Assembly (NCBI RefSeq): GCF_003797945.1
Contig: NZ_RKKU01000007.1
Span: forward strand, 62,001 to 126,000
Direction: 5' to 3'
DNA: 64,000 nucleotides
Source of the DNA: Pseudomonas neustonica
Lineage (GTDB): Bacteria > Pseudomonadota > Gammaproteobacteria > Pseudomonadales > Pseudomonadaceae
Shown here: positions 38,598 to 48,800 of the stretch, piece after piece
How positions within the stretch are numbered: position 1 is the stretch's first letter
Layout: every line of letters begins with the position of its first letter
The notes under the pieces: generated by a model
Told to the model about the DNA's origin: nothing
Seen by the model: the letters and a program-made list of their open reading frames with translations, nothing else
Database searches by the model: none
Translations under genes and position numbers: made by a program

Positions 38598-38643
38598 GGC
38601 TAATACCGGCCTGCATCTGCATCGATGCGGGCCAGTATTAGCC
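38598..38643. terminator. Long hairpin between convergent genes, no U-tract
   Basis: GGCTAATAC (38598-38606) pairs with GTATTAGCC (38635-38643). Inside, GGCC pairs with GGCC and GCATC with GATGC, giving a nearly continuous 46-base stem-loop. It starts 13 bases past the hydrolase stop and ends 8 bases before the stop of the opposing gene. Confidence 0.6.
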
Positions 38644-38651
38644 GTTCGAGT

Positions 38652-39506
38652 TTACTGCCCCGCTACCAAAGCCTCGTCATTGCCAGCACTATCTGCTGTC
38701 GGCTCTCGTTTGCGCCGCCACTGGCCAAAGTATCGAGAAACGCCAAACTCAATACCAATCAACGCCATCACGAGAAGCCACTGCAGTGCGACTGTAACGT
38801 AGTAGCTGAACCATATCTTGCTGACTTGGCGTTTGGTGAAGTCGAGAATGGCGCGTGCGCTGAACAGGGTATCGAACGGCTCGTCGGTCATATCTTCGAT
38901 GGTATCAGCGCTGAAGCGGGTATATTCGGCGCCTTTGCGCACGACTATATCTTCAATGATCACTTTATCAACCAGCCAGACCAGTTGGGCTCTGGCTGAG
39001 CGCTCGAGTACCTTTTGCGTAAAGCGCTGCAGCAGGCCCAGCTCTTCCGGGTTTTCGAACACCTGAATGGGGTTGGTCGCCATGTAATTATCGACCATCA
39101 GCAGCAGTGCGTCCCGGGGAGACAGCGAGGTGTACTGGGTTAGGTCGTAGTCCTGCGCAACACTATCAGCGTATAGATAGAAGTTGGCCATGATGGCGAG
39201 ACTCATCTGCTGGACTGCAGGCTCCTGTCGGTCTATCTCGCGGTGCAGCTGCTTTTCAACAGCGTAAAGTACACCTGCCTGCACGCCAACAAAGCCCCCC
39301 ATACAGGGTAGCGCCAGGAAATACAGTTTGAGTAGCCAGTGATGCCAGCGATTAGCGCGTGCCAGGTAGCCGCGTTTTTGTAACCATATGGCGAAAATGA
39401 TGCCGACAGTAGTGCCCAGGAGTAGGCCGCTGGATATGTTGAAAAAAATGATCCAGCCGTCCAGGTTGGCCCAAAAGCTTGCTACAAAGTCCTTTGCCTT
39501 GTTCAC
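38652..39506 (-). CDS. Unknown membrane protein
   Basis: 284 residues, no family I recognise. Two hydrophobic helices occur early (about residues 17-42 and 58-83) and one late (about 236-260, YYVTVALQWLLVMALIGIEFGVS). Between them lies a 150-residue soluble, mostly helical domain with many charged residues. The start ATG 39506 is the first in the frame. There is no clear operon partner, since yaaA lies more than 200 bases away. Confidence 0.75.
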   Translation of the reverse strand: MNKAKDFVASFWANLDGWIIFFNISSGLLLGTTVGIIFAIWLQKRGYLARANRWHHWLLKLYFLALPCMGGFVGVQAGVLYAVEKQLHREIDRQEPAVQQMSLAIMANFYLYADSVAQDYDLTQYTSLSPRDALLLMVDNYMATNPIQVFENPEELGLLQRFTQKVLERSARAQLVWLVDKVIIEDIVVRKGAEYTRFSADTIEDMTDEPFDTLFSARAILDFTKRQVSKIWFSYYVTVALQWLLVMALIGIEFGVSRYFGQWRRKREPTADSAGNDEALVAGQ

Positions 39507-39719
39507 CCGTCTTTCCCTAGTTCGATGAAAACCCGGGATAATACCAGTCTGATTTTTTGCTGCTATTTGGCTTTAGTTTTATGTGAGCCATGCACGCCAC
39601 CAGCCGCGTTTAGGCTCACGTTGGTAGTGGTTGATCGCGATCGCTGCGCCGACACAGCCCCATTGAGGCGTAAGGCCTGAATAGTGTCAGCGCAGTGAGC
39701 GATTGAGCCTGAGGTAGGA

Positions 39720-40496
39720 CTACTGTTGTTCGTCGCGCAGAAAGACCAGCTTGTTTTCGCTGCTGGCGCTGGCGTCGAAGTAGTAACCATCGGTGTTGAA
39801 GTCCTTCAGGCCCTCGGGGTCTTGCAAGCGCTCCTTGATGACGTAGCGTGCCATCAGGCCGCGTGCTTTCTTGGCGTAAAAGCTGATGATCTTGTACTGG
39901 CCGTTCTTGCAGTCTTTGAACACCGTATCAATAACCCTGGCGCGCAGCGCTTTGGGTTTTACCGCGCCAAAATATTCTTGTGAAGCCAGGTTCAGCAGCA
40001 CTTGGTCGCCTTGCGCCTCAAGGTCAGCATTCAACCATTCACTGATGCGCTCGCCCCAGAAGGTGTAGAGGTCCTTGCCACGTGGATTGGCCAGCTTGGT
40101 CCCCATTTCCAGTCGATAGGGTTGCATCAGGTCGAGCGGACGTAGCACGCCATAAAGGCCGGATAGCATGCGCAGGTGCTCTTGCGCGAACGCGAAGTCA
40201 TCACTGCTGAAGTCCTCGGCATTCAGACCGGTGTAAACGTCACCCTTGAACGCCAATAATGCCTGTTTGCTATTTTCAAGCGTGCTCTCGGGCTCCCAGC
40301 TGCCATAGCGGGCCACATTCAGGCTGGCGAGCTTGTCGGACAGCGACATCAGCTTGGCGATGTCCTGTGGTGATTTCTCTTTGAGCACGTCGATCAGTTC
40401 GGCGCTGTGGTCCAGGAAGCGTGGCTGGGTGCTTTTCTTGGTAATCGGCGGTGTTTCGTAATCAAGGGTCTTGGCGGGGGAAATAACCATTAGCAT
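39720..40496 (-). CDS. yaaA: Peroxide stress protein YaaA (UPF0246)
   Basis: 258 residues, the usual YaaA length. Family stretches are [12 protein letters not shown] at the N-terminus, [26 protein letters not shown] in the middle, and [20 protein letters not shown] near the end. In E. coli YaaA is OxyR-induced and limits free iron during peroxide stress. The ATG at 40496 matches [12 protein letters not shown] of the family. A long heptamer repeat locus lies upstream. Confidence 0.95.
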   Translation of the reverse strand: MLMVISPAKTLDYETPPITKKSTQPRFLDHSAELIDVLKEKSPQDIAKLMSLSDKLASLNVARYGSWEPESTLENSKQALLAFKGDVYTGLNAEDFSSDDFAFAQEHLRMLSGLYGVLRPLDLMQPYRLEMGTKLANPRGKDLYTFWGERISEWLNADLEAQGDQVLLNLASQEYFGAVKPKALRARVIDTVFKDCKNGQYKIISFYAKKARGLMARYVIKERLQDPEGLKDFNTDGYYFDASASSENKLVFLRDEQQ

Positions 40497-40543
40497 GGGC
40501 TGGCTCCTGTCGTCTGCATGCCCAGTATTATGCCTTAAAGGCG

Positions 40544-40653
40544 AGCTGCAAGCCTCTTAAGCCGCAAGCCGCAAGCCGCAAGCCGCAAGCTACAAGTCAC
40601 AAGCCGCAAGCCGCAAGCCACAAGCTACAAGCTAGAAGCTAGAAGCTAGAAGC
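40544..40653 (+). repeat. Heptamer repeat locus C, left arm (about 15 units)
   Basis: A run of 7-bp units from GAGCTGC through AAGCCGC, ACAAGCC and ACAAGCT types to AGAAGCT x3. The core AAGC recurs every 7 bases while the flanking bases drift, which looks like an array that has mutated after expansion. It lies between yaaA (promoter side) and phoH. Confidence 0.85.
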
Positions 40654-40753
40654 AGTTTGCGAGGTGGTGGGTTTTGGGTCCAGGCTCAATAGAGGGTGAG
40701 TCGGAGTTTCTCGAATTGCCCCTGGAATGAGCTAGAGCAGCGGTCACAATCTT

Positions 40754-40815
40754 CTTTCAGCTTTCAGCTTTCAGCTTGTAGCTTGAAGCTTGAAGCTTAT
40801 GGCTTGAGGCTTGCC
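40754..40815 (-). repeat. Heptamer repeat locus C, right arm (about 9 units)
   Basis: CTTTCAG x3, then CTTGTAG, CTTGAAG x2, CTTATGG, CTTGAGG, CTTGCCC: the inverted counterpart of the left arm, 100 bases away. Together the arms could fold into a long imperfect stem. Confidence 0.8.
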
Positions 40816-40821
40816 CCTATG

Positions 40822-40847
40822 TGGCGCCGGCCCAAGGGCCGGCGCCA
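40822..40847 (-). terminator. Hairpin after the PhoH-like gene, no U-tract
   Basis: TGGCGCCGGCCC and GGGCCGGCGCCA form a 12-bp near-perfect palindrome 4 bases past the stop codon. No T run follows on the minus strand. Confidence 0.55.
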
Positions 40848-40851
40848 TATC

Positions 40852-42234
40852 CTAGAGGTGTGTTTCTGCGTACTCAGCCAGTGCAGAGCGTGGTACGCCT
40901 TGCAGGTGGATGTGTACACCGTGGGGGAAGTCTTTGAAACATTCGGTCAGGTAGGTCAGGCCCGAGCTGGTGGCATTGAGGTTGGGGGTGTCGATCTGCG
41001 CCAGGTTACCTAGGCAGACGACTTTGGAGCCGGTGCCGGCGCGGGTAATGATGGTCTTGATTTGATGTGGCGTCAGGTTCTGGCTTTCATCGATCAGAAT
41101 GAAGCTCTGCTGGAAGCTGCGGCCACGGATGTAGTTCAGTGATTTGAACTGCAATGGTACGCGGTCGAGGATGTAGTCCACGCTGCCGTGGGTGCTCTCA
41201 TCATCCATGTGCAGGGCTTCAAGGTTATCGGTAATCGCGCCCAGCCAAGGCTCCATTTTTTCCTTTTCAGTGCCGGGTAGAAAGCCAATATCCTCATCCA
41301 ACCCCTGAGTGCTTCGAGTGGCGATGATGCGGCGGTAGGTCTTGGTCACCATGGTTTGTTCGATCGCCGCGGCCAGGGCCAAGATCGTTTTACCCGAACC
41401 GGCCGCACCGGTGAGGTTAACCAGGTGAATATCCGGGTCCAGCAGCGCGAACATGGCTAGTGCCTGGAAGATGTCTCGCGGTCGCAGCCCCCAGCATTCC
41501 TGATGTAGCAACGGCTCCTGATGCAGATCCCGGATGGTCAGGTGACCGCCATCAATGGCTTTGACCCAGCCAATAAAGCCCTGGTCGTCAATGATGAAAT
41601 CGTTCAGGTGCAGCGCTGGTAGATTGTCGATCAACTGCACGTTGTGCAAGGTTTGGCCGGTGAGCTGACGGCTTTCAACCTTGTTGACGCGGTCCCAGAA
41701 AGAGCCCTCAACCTGATGATAACCACGCGCCAGCAAATCGATATCGTCGAGCAGCTGATCGGTATGGTAATCCTCTGCATCAATACCGCAGCCGCGCGCC
41801 TTGAGACGCATATTGATGTCTTTGGAGACCAGCACGATTCGACCATCGGGGTAGCGGTTCTGCAGGTGGCAGAGCTGATTGATGATCTTGTTGTCATTCA
41901 GATCGTTGGGCAGACAGTGGGCGGGGATTGCGTTTTTTTCCATCAGGATGGCGAGTGTGCCGTTGGGGCCAAGCTTGCCGCGCTCAATGGGGACGCCCTT
42001 GTCGACCTGGTCCGGTGGAGCCACACCCAGGGTCTTGTCGATCAGCCGGATAGCCTGACGGCAGTCGGCGGCAATGCTGGTTTTACCTGACTTGAGCTTA
42101 TCCAGTTCTTCCAGAACGGTCATGGGTATGACGACGTGATGTTCTTCGAAATTCAGCAGCGCGTTGGGATCATGAATGAGTACGTTGGTATCAAGGACGT
42201 AGAAGGTGTGTTCGGTAGGTCCGCACGCTTCCAT
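40852..42234 (-). CDS. PhoH-family protein with N-terminal PIN domain
   Basis: 460 residues. The N-terminal PIN domain (YVLDTNVLIHDPNALL, with acidic residues for metal) is a likely ribonuclease. The C-terminal PhoH ATPase has Walker A GAAGSGKTILALA near residue 265 and Walker B FILIDESQNLT. This PIN-PhoH (PhoH2/YlaK) fusion has been described as an RNA helicase with ribonuclease activity. It is preceded by a minus-strand promoter at 42370-42398 and followed by a hairpin, so it appears monocistronic. Confidence 0.93.
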   Translation of the reverse strand: MEACGPTEHTFYVLDTNVLIHDPNALLNFEEHHVVIPMTVLEELDKLKSGKTSIAADCRQAIRLIDKTLGVAPPDQVDKGVPIERGKLGPNGTLAILMEKNAIPAHCLPNDLNDNKIINQLCHLQNRYPDGRIVLVSKDINMRLKARGCGIDAEDYHTDQLLDDIDLLARGYHQVEGSFWDRVNKVESRQLTGQTLHNVQLIDNLPALHLNDFIIDDQGFIGWVKAIDGGHLTIRDLHQEPLLHQECWGLRPRDIFQALAMFALLDPDIHLVNLTGAAGSGKTILALAAAIEQTMVTKTYRRIIATRSTQGLDEDIGFLPGTEKEKMEPWLGAITDNLEALHMDDESTHGSVDYILDRVPLQFKSLNYIRGRSFQQSFILIDESQNLTPHQIKTIITRAGTGSKVVCLGNLAQIDTPNLNATSSGLTYLTECFKDFPHGVHIHLQGVPRSALAEYAETHL

Positions 42235-42369
42235 ATGCTATTACCTCGCAAGGGCCGGTGACGCTTGGTCTGTATCAGGCGCTTGAGCTGCACCTGGCAG
42301 TCCGCAAGGCCGACTCGCAAACCAATGGGTATCAAGGGATCACCTGTTGGCGTGGGCCGGTTAATCGAC

Positions 42370-42398
42370 ATATAACGCAAAGAATATGACTCTCACAA
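42370..42398 (-). promoter_or_regulatory. Sigma70-type promoter for the PhoH-like gene
   Basis: Read on the minus strand: -35 TTGTGA (42398-42393), 17-base spacer, -10 TTATAT (42375-42370). It lies about 135 bases before the start codon. Confidence 0.5.
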
Positions 42399-42678
42399 GC
42401 GTGCGCGGGGCATATTTTGCAAAAAGCCCGAAATAGACGAATGGCGCTGGGCAGGTGTGGAAAAAGCAGGATATAGTCATTGGCCAACCTGCGCTGAAGC
42501 AGGCGGTTTTTGCCTTTCTAGATCGACTCTCCCCGCGCTTTTTCGCTGTCCACCCAACGCTGCTTGCTGGTCTTAGTTCCTGCGCTGTCGGGGTGCGTTT
42601 GGCTGTGCGCGAGACGAAGCAAAACGCAGGTGTCTGCGCTTGGCTTGGAGTTGAGGCGCTTGGTTTTTTGCGGGCGTT

Positions 42679-42713
42679 TGAGCCTCAGCCTGGATAACCT
42701 TAGCTGAGGCTCA
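42679..42713 (-). terminator. Hairpin after rhlB, no U-tract
   Basis: TGAGCCTCAGC and GCTGAGGCTCA form a perfect 11-bp stem around a 13-base loop, starting 6 bases past the rhlB stop. No T run follows on the minus strand. Confidence 0.55.
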
Positions 42714-42719
42714 ATGCAT

Positions 42720-44270
42720 TCAGCGGCGGCCCTGAGGACGGTCGCGACGACCCGAAGCGCGTTTGCGACTGGCTGCGGCTGCGGCTGCCTGCTCTGCTTC
42801 ATTGGCGTCGCTGGCGGCCTTCTCTTCGGTGGTCTGCTGGCTCTGTGGAATGGCTCTGAGGAAGTGCTCCTCCGGTGGAATGCATTCCAGCTTGCTGCCA
42901 AGCAGTTCTTCGATCTGCGGCACCTGAAAGGCGTCGTCCTCACCGGCCAGGCTGATTGAGGTGCCCTTGGCGCCGGCGCGACCGGTGCGGCCAATACGGT
43001 GGACGTAATCTTCCGCATCTTCCGGCAAGGTGTAGTTAATCACATGGCTGATGCCGTCAATGTGAATGCCACGACCAGCAACGTCGGTCGCTACCAGCAC
43101 GCGCAGCTTGCCATCGCGAAAATTGTCCAGAGTGCGCACGCGCTTTTGCTGTGGCACATCACCGGATAGTTGCGCTGCATTGATGCCGTCGCGTACCAGA
43201 CGCTCCTGCACTCTGCGCACCTCATCCTTGCGGTTGGCAAACACCATGACCCGTTCAAGATCGAGTTGGGTGACCAGGTTGTACAGCACCTTGTATTTGT
43301 CTTTGCCGCTGACGGCATACACTTTTTGCGTAATGTTCTCGGAGGCGGGTCGTTCCGGCTCGATTTCCACGATTGCCGGATCTACCGTCCACTGTTGCGA
43401 CAGATTCATCACGTCATCGCTGAAGGTGGCGGAGAACAGCAGGGTCTGGCGCTCGCCTTTGCGCGGTGTCTGTCGGATGATCTGACGAACCTGCGGGATA
43501 AAGCCCATGTCGAGCATACGGTCGGCTTCATCGAGAATCAGCACTTCGATCAGATCCAGATGTATCTCGCCGCGATTACAGAAGTCGAGCAAACGGCCTG
43601 GTGTCGCGACCAGAATATCGCAGTGGCGTTTTTCCAGTTGCTTCAGTTGTTTGTCGTAGTCCATGCCGCCAACAAAGGCCATGACGTTCAGCGGGCAGTG
43701 CTTGGTCAGGCCTTCAGCATCGTTGGCGATCTGCATAACTAGTTCGCGGGTCGGCGCAATGATCAGCGCTCGTGGCTCGCCCATGAAGCGCTCGTCAGGA
43801 GCGGGTGTTTCCAGCAGCTGGGTGATGGTCGAAAGCAGGAAGGCAGCGGTTTTACCCGTTCCCGTTTGCGCCCGGCCGATGGCATCGTGGCCTTTCAGAG
43901 TGTTGCCCAGTACGGCAGCCTGAATGGGTGTGCAGTAACTAAAGCCCTGGTCCTGGATCGCGCGCATGACTGAATCGGGTAGCGGGAAGTCGTGGAAACG
44001 GGTTTTGTCAGCTGCGGGCTCGACCTGAAAGTCGGTGATACTCCAGGGCTTTTCCGGGGCAGGCTCTACTTGCTGCTGGCGCGGTGCGCGTGGCTTTTTG
44101 GCTACAGGCTTGTTTGTTGCAGCGCGCGGCGAGCGTGGTGTGGCGTGCTCGTTATCGGCTGGCTGGCTAGTCATTTTGCTAGGCCTTGCGTGCTGTTCCA
44201 TCGCAGGTGCGGCAGGCGGTGCGGCTTGTTCTTCTGGTTTTTTTAATAGTTTCTTCAGTGCTTTGAGCAC
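42720..44270 (-). CDS. rhlB: DEAD-box RNA helicase RhlB
   Basis: 516 residues from GTG 44270. A basic, Pro/Ala-rich N-terminal tail of about 110 residues is followed by the helicase core: the Q motif around [26 protein letters not shown], motif I AQTGTGKT, Ia [24 protein letters not shown] and VI ([21 protein letters not shown]). The C-terminal tail is Ala- and Arg-rich. It is assigned to RhlB rather than RhlE by the [11 protein letters not shown] opening and by the adjoining carboxylesterase gene, as I recall for Pseudomonas. RhlB unwinds RNA for the degradosome. The longer frame upstream contains no plausible start signal. Confidence 0.88.
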   Translation of the reverse strand: MLKALKKLLKKPEEQAAPPAAPAMEQHARPSKMTSQPADNEHATPRSPRAATNKPVAKKPRAPRQQQVEPAPEKPWSITDFQVEPAADKTRFHDFPLPDSVMRAIQDQGFSYCTPIQAAVLGNTLKGHDAIGRAQTGTGKTAAFLLSTITQLLETPAPDERFMGEPRALIIAPTRELVMQIANDAEGLTKHCPLNVMAFVGGMDYDKQLKQLEKRHCDILVATPGRLLDFCNRGEIHLDLIEVLILDEADRMLDMGFIPQVRQIIRQTPRKGERQTLLFSATFSDDVMNLSQQWTVDPAIVEIEPERPASENITQKVYAVSGKDKYKVLYNLVTQLDLERVMVFANRKDEVRRVQERLVRDGINAAQLSGDVPQQKRVRTLDNFRDGKLRVLVATDVAGRGIHIDGISHVINYTLPEDAEDYVHRIGRTGRAGAKGTSISLAGEDDAFQVPQIEELLGSKLECIPPEEHFLRAIPQSQQTTEEKAASDANEAEQAAAAAASRKRASGRRDRPQGRR

Positions 44271-44401
44271 AGGCGTCTCTCGGTTATGTGAACAAAAATG
44301 ATGTACCAGTGTAAAGCAAGGCTGCGCGTTAGCGAAGCCTTGCGGAGGTTGTTTTTTGATCAGGTGATGCCTGCGCCCCCGGGACGAAACAACAGCAGGG
44401 C

Positions 44402-45064
44402 CTAAAGCCCGAGGCGCTCTACCAGCCAGCTGCGAATGTCGGCGACTTCCTGCGGGCATACCTCGTGGCCCATGGGGTATTGGTGCCACTCGGTCTGATG
44501 ACCTGCTGCCTGCAGCAGGTCATGGGCCTCGCGCCCCATGCTCATGGGTAGTACTTCATCGCCGCTGCCATGGGCGCAGAACACGTTTAGTTTGGGAGCC
44601 TGTTTGGCCTGTTCCAGCACAGCACCCAGATCAGGGCCATAGGTCGACAGCGCCATTACGCCAGCCAGGGGGAGCTCGCTTTGTACTGACGTCGTCAGTA
44701 CGACCGCACCACCCTGGGAAAAGCCAGCAAGAATGACGCGCGAGGGCATGATGCCTTTGCTTTGTTGGTCGGCGACCAGGCCTTTGACCGTGGCCACGGA
44801 CTCATCCAGCTGCGCTTGATTGATTGCTCTGGCTGGCGACATGCCCAGAATGTCATACCAGCTGGGCATCGGCATGCCACCGTTAATAGTCACCGGACGG
44901 GTAGGCGCCTGTGGAAAGACAAAGCGCACGCCGTGGTTTTGCGGTAACCCGAGCGCAGCCACCACCGGAACAAAGTCGAAGCAGTCTGCGCCGAGGCCAT
45001 GCAACCAGATTACGCAACTGGTGGCCTGCGTGGCGGGTTCGATAATGTGCGGCTGTTGTGACAT
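44402..45064 (-). CDS. Carboxylesterase (phospholipase/carboxylesterase family)
   Basis: 220 residues, alpha/beta hydrolase. The oxyanion region is [13 protein letters not shown], the nucleophile Ser is in [12 protein letters not shown] near residue 115, Asp in [10 protein letters not shown], and His in YPMGHEVCP. It matches the small broad-specificity esterases (acyl-protein-thioesterase-like) known next to rhlB in Pseudomonas. ATG 45064 has AAGGAG upstream. Physiological substrate unknown. Confidence 0.9.
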   Translation of the reverse strand: MSQQPHIIEPATQATSCVIWLHGLGADCFDFVPVVAALGLPQNHGVRFVFPQAPTRPVTINGGMPMPSWYDILGMSPARAINQAQLDESVATVKGLVADQQSKGIMPSRVILAGFSQGGAVVLTTSVQSELPLAGVMALSTYGPDLGAVLEQAKQAPKLNVFCAHGSGDEVLPMSMGREAHDLLQAAGHQTEWHQYPMGHEVCPQEVADIRSWLVERLGL

Positions 45065-45149
45065 GCGTTACTCCTTGAAGGTAAGACGGTAATGGACTGG
45101 GCTGGCCGGACGGCTTGGCAGGTCCGACCCAGGCGGTGCTGATGTTGCG

Positions 45150-45716
45150 TCAGGCGCGCGACATGAACTTGCCGGACTCGGTATTGATACGGACCACTTC
45201 ACCGGTCTCCAGATATTCAGGAATCTGTATCTCCAGTCCGGAGGCAAAGCGCGCGGTTTTGGTGCGTGCGCTGGCGGAGGAGCCCTTGATCGCGGGCGGT
45301 GTTTCTTCGATCGGCATTTCGACTACGGCAGGCAGTTCGATACCGACCAGGTTGCCTTCTACCAGCAATCCGTAAAGGCCTTCGATGCCTTCAAACAGGT
45401 AGTCCAGCTCAGCTTCCAGCTGGTCTGTACTCAGGGTGAACTGGGCGAAGTCTTCGTTATCCATGAAGGTATAACCATCGGCATCCTGAAACAGAAACTG
45501 CATCTGACGCTTTTGAAAGTCGATGGCACTGAGCATGTCGTCGCCGGTAAAGCTTTGATCCAGTTTCTGCTTGGTCTGCACATGGTTGAAACGCACCTTG
45601 TACAGCGTCGTTCCGCTACGTGAGGAAGGACTTTTAACCTCGATCTGGCTGACGATGTAGGGTTGGTTGTTGATCTGGACGATATGGCCTTTTTTCAGTT
45701 CGGCAGCTCTGGGCAT
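45150..45716 (-). CDS. yeiP: Elongation factor P-like protein YeiP
   Basis: 188 residues, three beta-barrel domains like EF-P. The loop that in EF-P holds the modified Lys reads VKSPSSRSGTT here, the YeiP-type loop, so it is YeiP and not EF-P itself. EF-P-like proteins bind stalled ribosomes in the E site. YeiP's exact client motifs are less clear. ATG 45716 (MPRAAELKKGHIVQ) is the family start. The frame extends upstream over non-homologous sequence. Confidence 0.93.
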   Translation of the reverse strand: MPRAAELKKGHIVQINNQPYIVSQIEVKSPSSRSGTTLYKVRFNHVQTKQKLDQSFTGDDMLSAIDFQKRQMQFLFQDADGYTFMDNEDFAQFTLSTDQLEAELDYLFEGIEGLYGLLVEGNLVGIELPAVVEMPIEETPPAIKGSSASARTKTARFASGLEIQIPEYLETGEVVRINTESGKFMSRA

Positions 45717-45807
45717 GACAGGTGACTCAGCAAGGTTGAAGATAACGCGTATTTTGCGCCCAGCGCTGGCTTTCCGGCAAGCCAGCGGCATAGGGCAGGG
45801 CACAGGG

Positions 45808-48800
45808 TCACATGGGGGGGGAGCCGTCGCCCGGCTCATCATCGGCTCTATCGCTCGGGGTTTGCGGATCAGGATCAGGGCGGCTGGTGGGTAGCGCCTT
45901 GCTGCTCTGATCAGCCGGTTCGTCTATACGATAGCTGTGTACCAGTTTTTCCAGACCCTTGCTGTCGCGCAGATTGATATCCAGCTGACGGAAGGCGATC
46001 TCAATACCGTTTTCCTTGAACAGGCGGTCGATCTCGCGGTTGATTTCGTCAGTCGCCTGGTTGCGATCAGCCAGCTCTTTCACGTGCACGCGAAGTTCGT
46101 GATCCAGTGTGCTGTCGCTGAAATTGAGGAACAGCACCATTGGTTCAGGGTCTTTCAACACCCGGGCATTATTGGCTGCTATCTGCATCAGTAATTGGCG
46201 AACCTTGGCCACGTCGGAGCCATAGGCAACGCCAACCTTGATAATGACGCGGGTGATGGTGTCCTGTAGTGACCAGTTGATGATCTGCTCGGTAACAAAG
46301 TTCTTGTTGGGAACAATGATCTCTTTATTGTCGAAATCAGTGATAGTGGTGGCACGGATGCGTATGCGGTTGATAGTGCCGGACAAGGGCCCAATGGTGA
46401 CTACGTCACCAATACGCACCGGGCGCTCGAACAGAATGATCAAGCCTGAAATAAAGTTGGCGAAAATTTCCTGTAGACCAAAGCCCAAGCCAACGCCGAG
46501 AGCCGCGACCAGCCATTGCAGTTTGTCCCAGCTCACGCCCAAGGAAGAGAGCGCACTGACCAGACCGAAGCCGACGATGACATAGCTCAGCAGGGTGGTA
46601 ACTGCGTAGCTGGTGCCTTGCCGCAGCTCCATGCGCGACAGTACCAGGATCTCCAATAACCCCGGCAGGTTGCGCGCAAGGGTAAAGGTCAGAATCAGGG
46701 TGATGAGTGCGCCGAGGATATCGCCGGCACTAATGGGTACCGCTTCGCCGGCGGTGACGCCGTCGCCTGAGTATTGCCAGAGGGTGACTGACTCCAGATA
46801 GGACGCGGCACTGATCAGGTCGGCCCAGGTAAAGTAGAGCGCAACGGTGAACAGGATCACCAGTGCCAGCTTGGCCAGTCGTAACGACTGCTGGTTAATC
46901 TGCTGAATGTTCATTTCCGGTACTTCAACAGAGGGGACTTCGCTATCCTGACCCTCGCGGGCCTCTGCTGCCTGTCGCTTGGCGACTGCGCGCTGGTAAG
47001 CGAGCCGGCGTCCAGCGACGTTCAGGTTGCGCACTACGGTGCCTTCGACCAGCATCCAGAGCACGATCAAATAGAGGCTATCGATAAAGCGTTCAGCCAG
47101 CTTGACTGCGGTGTAGTGGTAGCCCCAGGCGGTCAGGCCCGCGAGTGCCAGGGGGGCGATAATCAACACTACGGTGGCGCTGAAATGCAGAACCCGCGAA
47201 TCATAGAGTGGCTCACTGCGCCACATGATGCGGCCAAGCAATCCGGCCAGTAGAAACATGCCCAGCAACATGATGGCGCGACCTAGCGCGTCTCCACCCA
47301 TTTGCTCCGGTAACGAGCCGTGAAGCCCAAAGACCAGTACCAGCGGCATGAGTATCCAGGCCAGGCGTCTGGTCAGCACATGCAGCCGTTGAACCAGCTT
47401 GTCGTCCCAATGGAAATGCCGAACAGCAATGCCCCGTGGGTCCAGTACTCGATACAGCAGATGCAGCACGACCCAGGCCAGACTAAGTTTGAGCAATGCC
47501 AGCCCGAGTGAGGGCATAGCCGCTTCGTGGCCCAAGTGCATGATCAACCCGAGGTTCATCAAGGCGATCGGAATAGGACTTATCAGTAACAGCGTCAGAA
47601 CCAGTGCGCGCGGCGTATGCCAAGGACTATCGCGGCGGAAATGGCCCACTTCGTCATTCAGTGTATTTAGCCGGCGGCGCATACTTGGCTTGCGCCAGAA
47701 ATAAAGCCCCAGAAAAATGACAAAGCCGCCTACCCAGGGGTAATGCTTTTTCAAGGTGCTAAGCACGTTCTCTGCGACCTGCTTGAGGTGCAGGCTCTCT
47801 ACCTGACGCTTGGCCTGGGCGGGGAAGTCGAGCACCCAGTTCTTGTCCAGAGGACGGCTGCTGGCTACCCAGAACAGTTGATCATCAATGGTGCGCTGCA
47901 GGTCGTTGCTCAGTTGCTGCAGCTGGCGCTGATTGATTTGCAGGCTGATGGCCAGATTGATCAGGGTATTGATGTTGTTGTTCAGCTGTTCAACCAGGGT
48001 CACCCGGCTGTTAACCATTTGCTCGAGGCCGGGCCGCAGCGTATCGCGCTGGCGCACCGGAATCTGCAATAAGAGGTTGTTCAGGTAGGCGTCTGGATTG
48101 CTCAATTCATCGCTATGCTGGTTGAGCTCAAACTGGCGCAGACGCAGATCGGCAATCTGGTCAGCGATACGGCTGTCAATATTGACCTTGGGTAGAGCGT
48201 TTTTCTGTTGATGCAGGATGCGTGACAGCAGCAGGCTGCCTTCGAGCACGTCTATCTGCTGTTCCAACGCCTTGTCGACCTGTGACAGGTGTTCGGTCTG
48301 CTGCTTGGTTTCGATATTTCGTCGGGTCAGGTCACCGATCTCGCTGGTCGCTGACAGGAGCTCTTCGCTCAATCCGCGGTTGATGCTGCTTTGCTGTTGC
48401 AGCACCTGATTCTGTGTTGCCTGCTCGGGTAGCGTGGCGTCGCTGACCGTTTTTTCCGATTGGCTTTGACGCTTCTCGTTGATGACGTCCTGCAATACTT
48501 TAATGTCGTCTTCGATCTGGCGGATCTGCAGGCTCAGCAGATTCTTTTTCTGCGTGGCCAGGTCTTGCAGCGCATTGTTTCCGGATAGTTTCTGGCGCAG
48601 CAGGTCGTTGGTCAGCTGCAAATAGTCACGCTCGGCCTGCAACATATCGATCCGCGCACGGCTTTGCTGGGTAGGCGGCTGGCGTTGCAGGGAGCGCAGC
48701 TGGTCGGCAACAGCTTGCGCGCGCTTTTGGTTCTCCGAGACACTGGCCTGGGTGCGCTCAGGTCGCGTCTGCGCTGCAATCAGTTCACCGTTAACGGCGG

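Larger units (their letters stand above)
42235..42719. other. 485-base intergenic region between rhlB and phoH-like gene
   Basis: No convincing protein gene. It holds a good minus-strand promoter for the PhoH-like gene, a plus-strand terminator-like hairpin (CCTGC 42488-42492, GCAGG 42499-42503, T run to 42511), and the hairpin after rhlB (42679-42713). A short plus-strand RNA is possible but unproven. Confidence 0.5.

Noticed and set aside
42518..43018. 166-residue minus-strand open frame beside the rhlB end
   Set aside because: Two thirds of it lie within rhlB in another frame, its composition is Arg/Pro-rich without motifs, and there is no ribosome site.
42720..44270. RhlE assignment for the DEAD-box helicase
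   Set aside because: RhlE is possible by core motifs alone, but the N-terminal sequence and the neighbouring esterase fit RhlB better. Some doubt remains.
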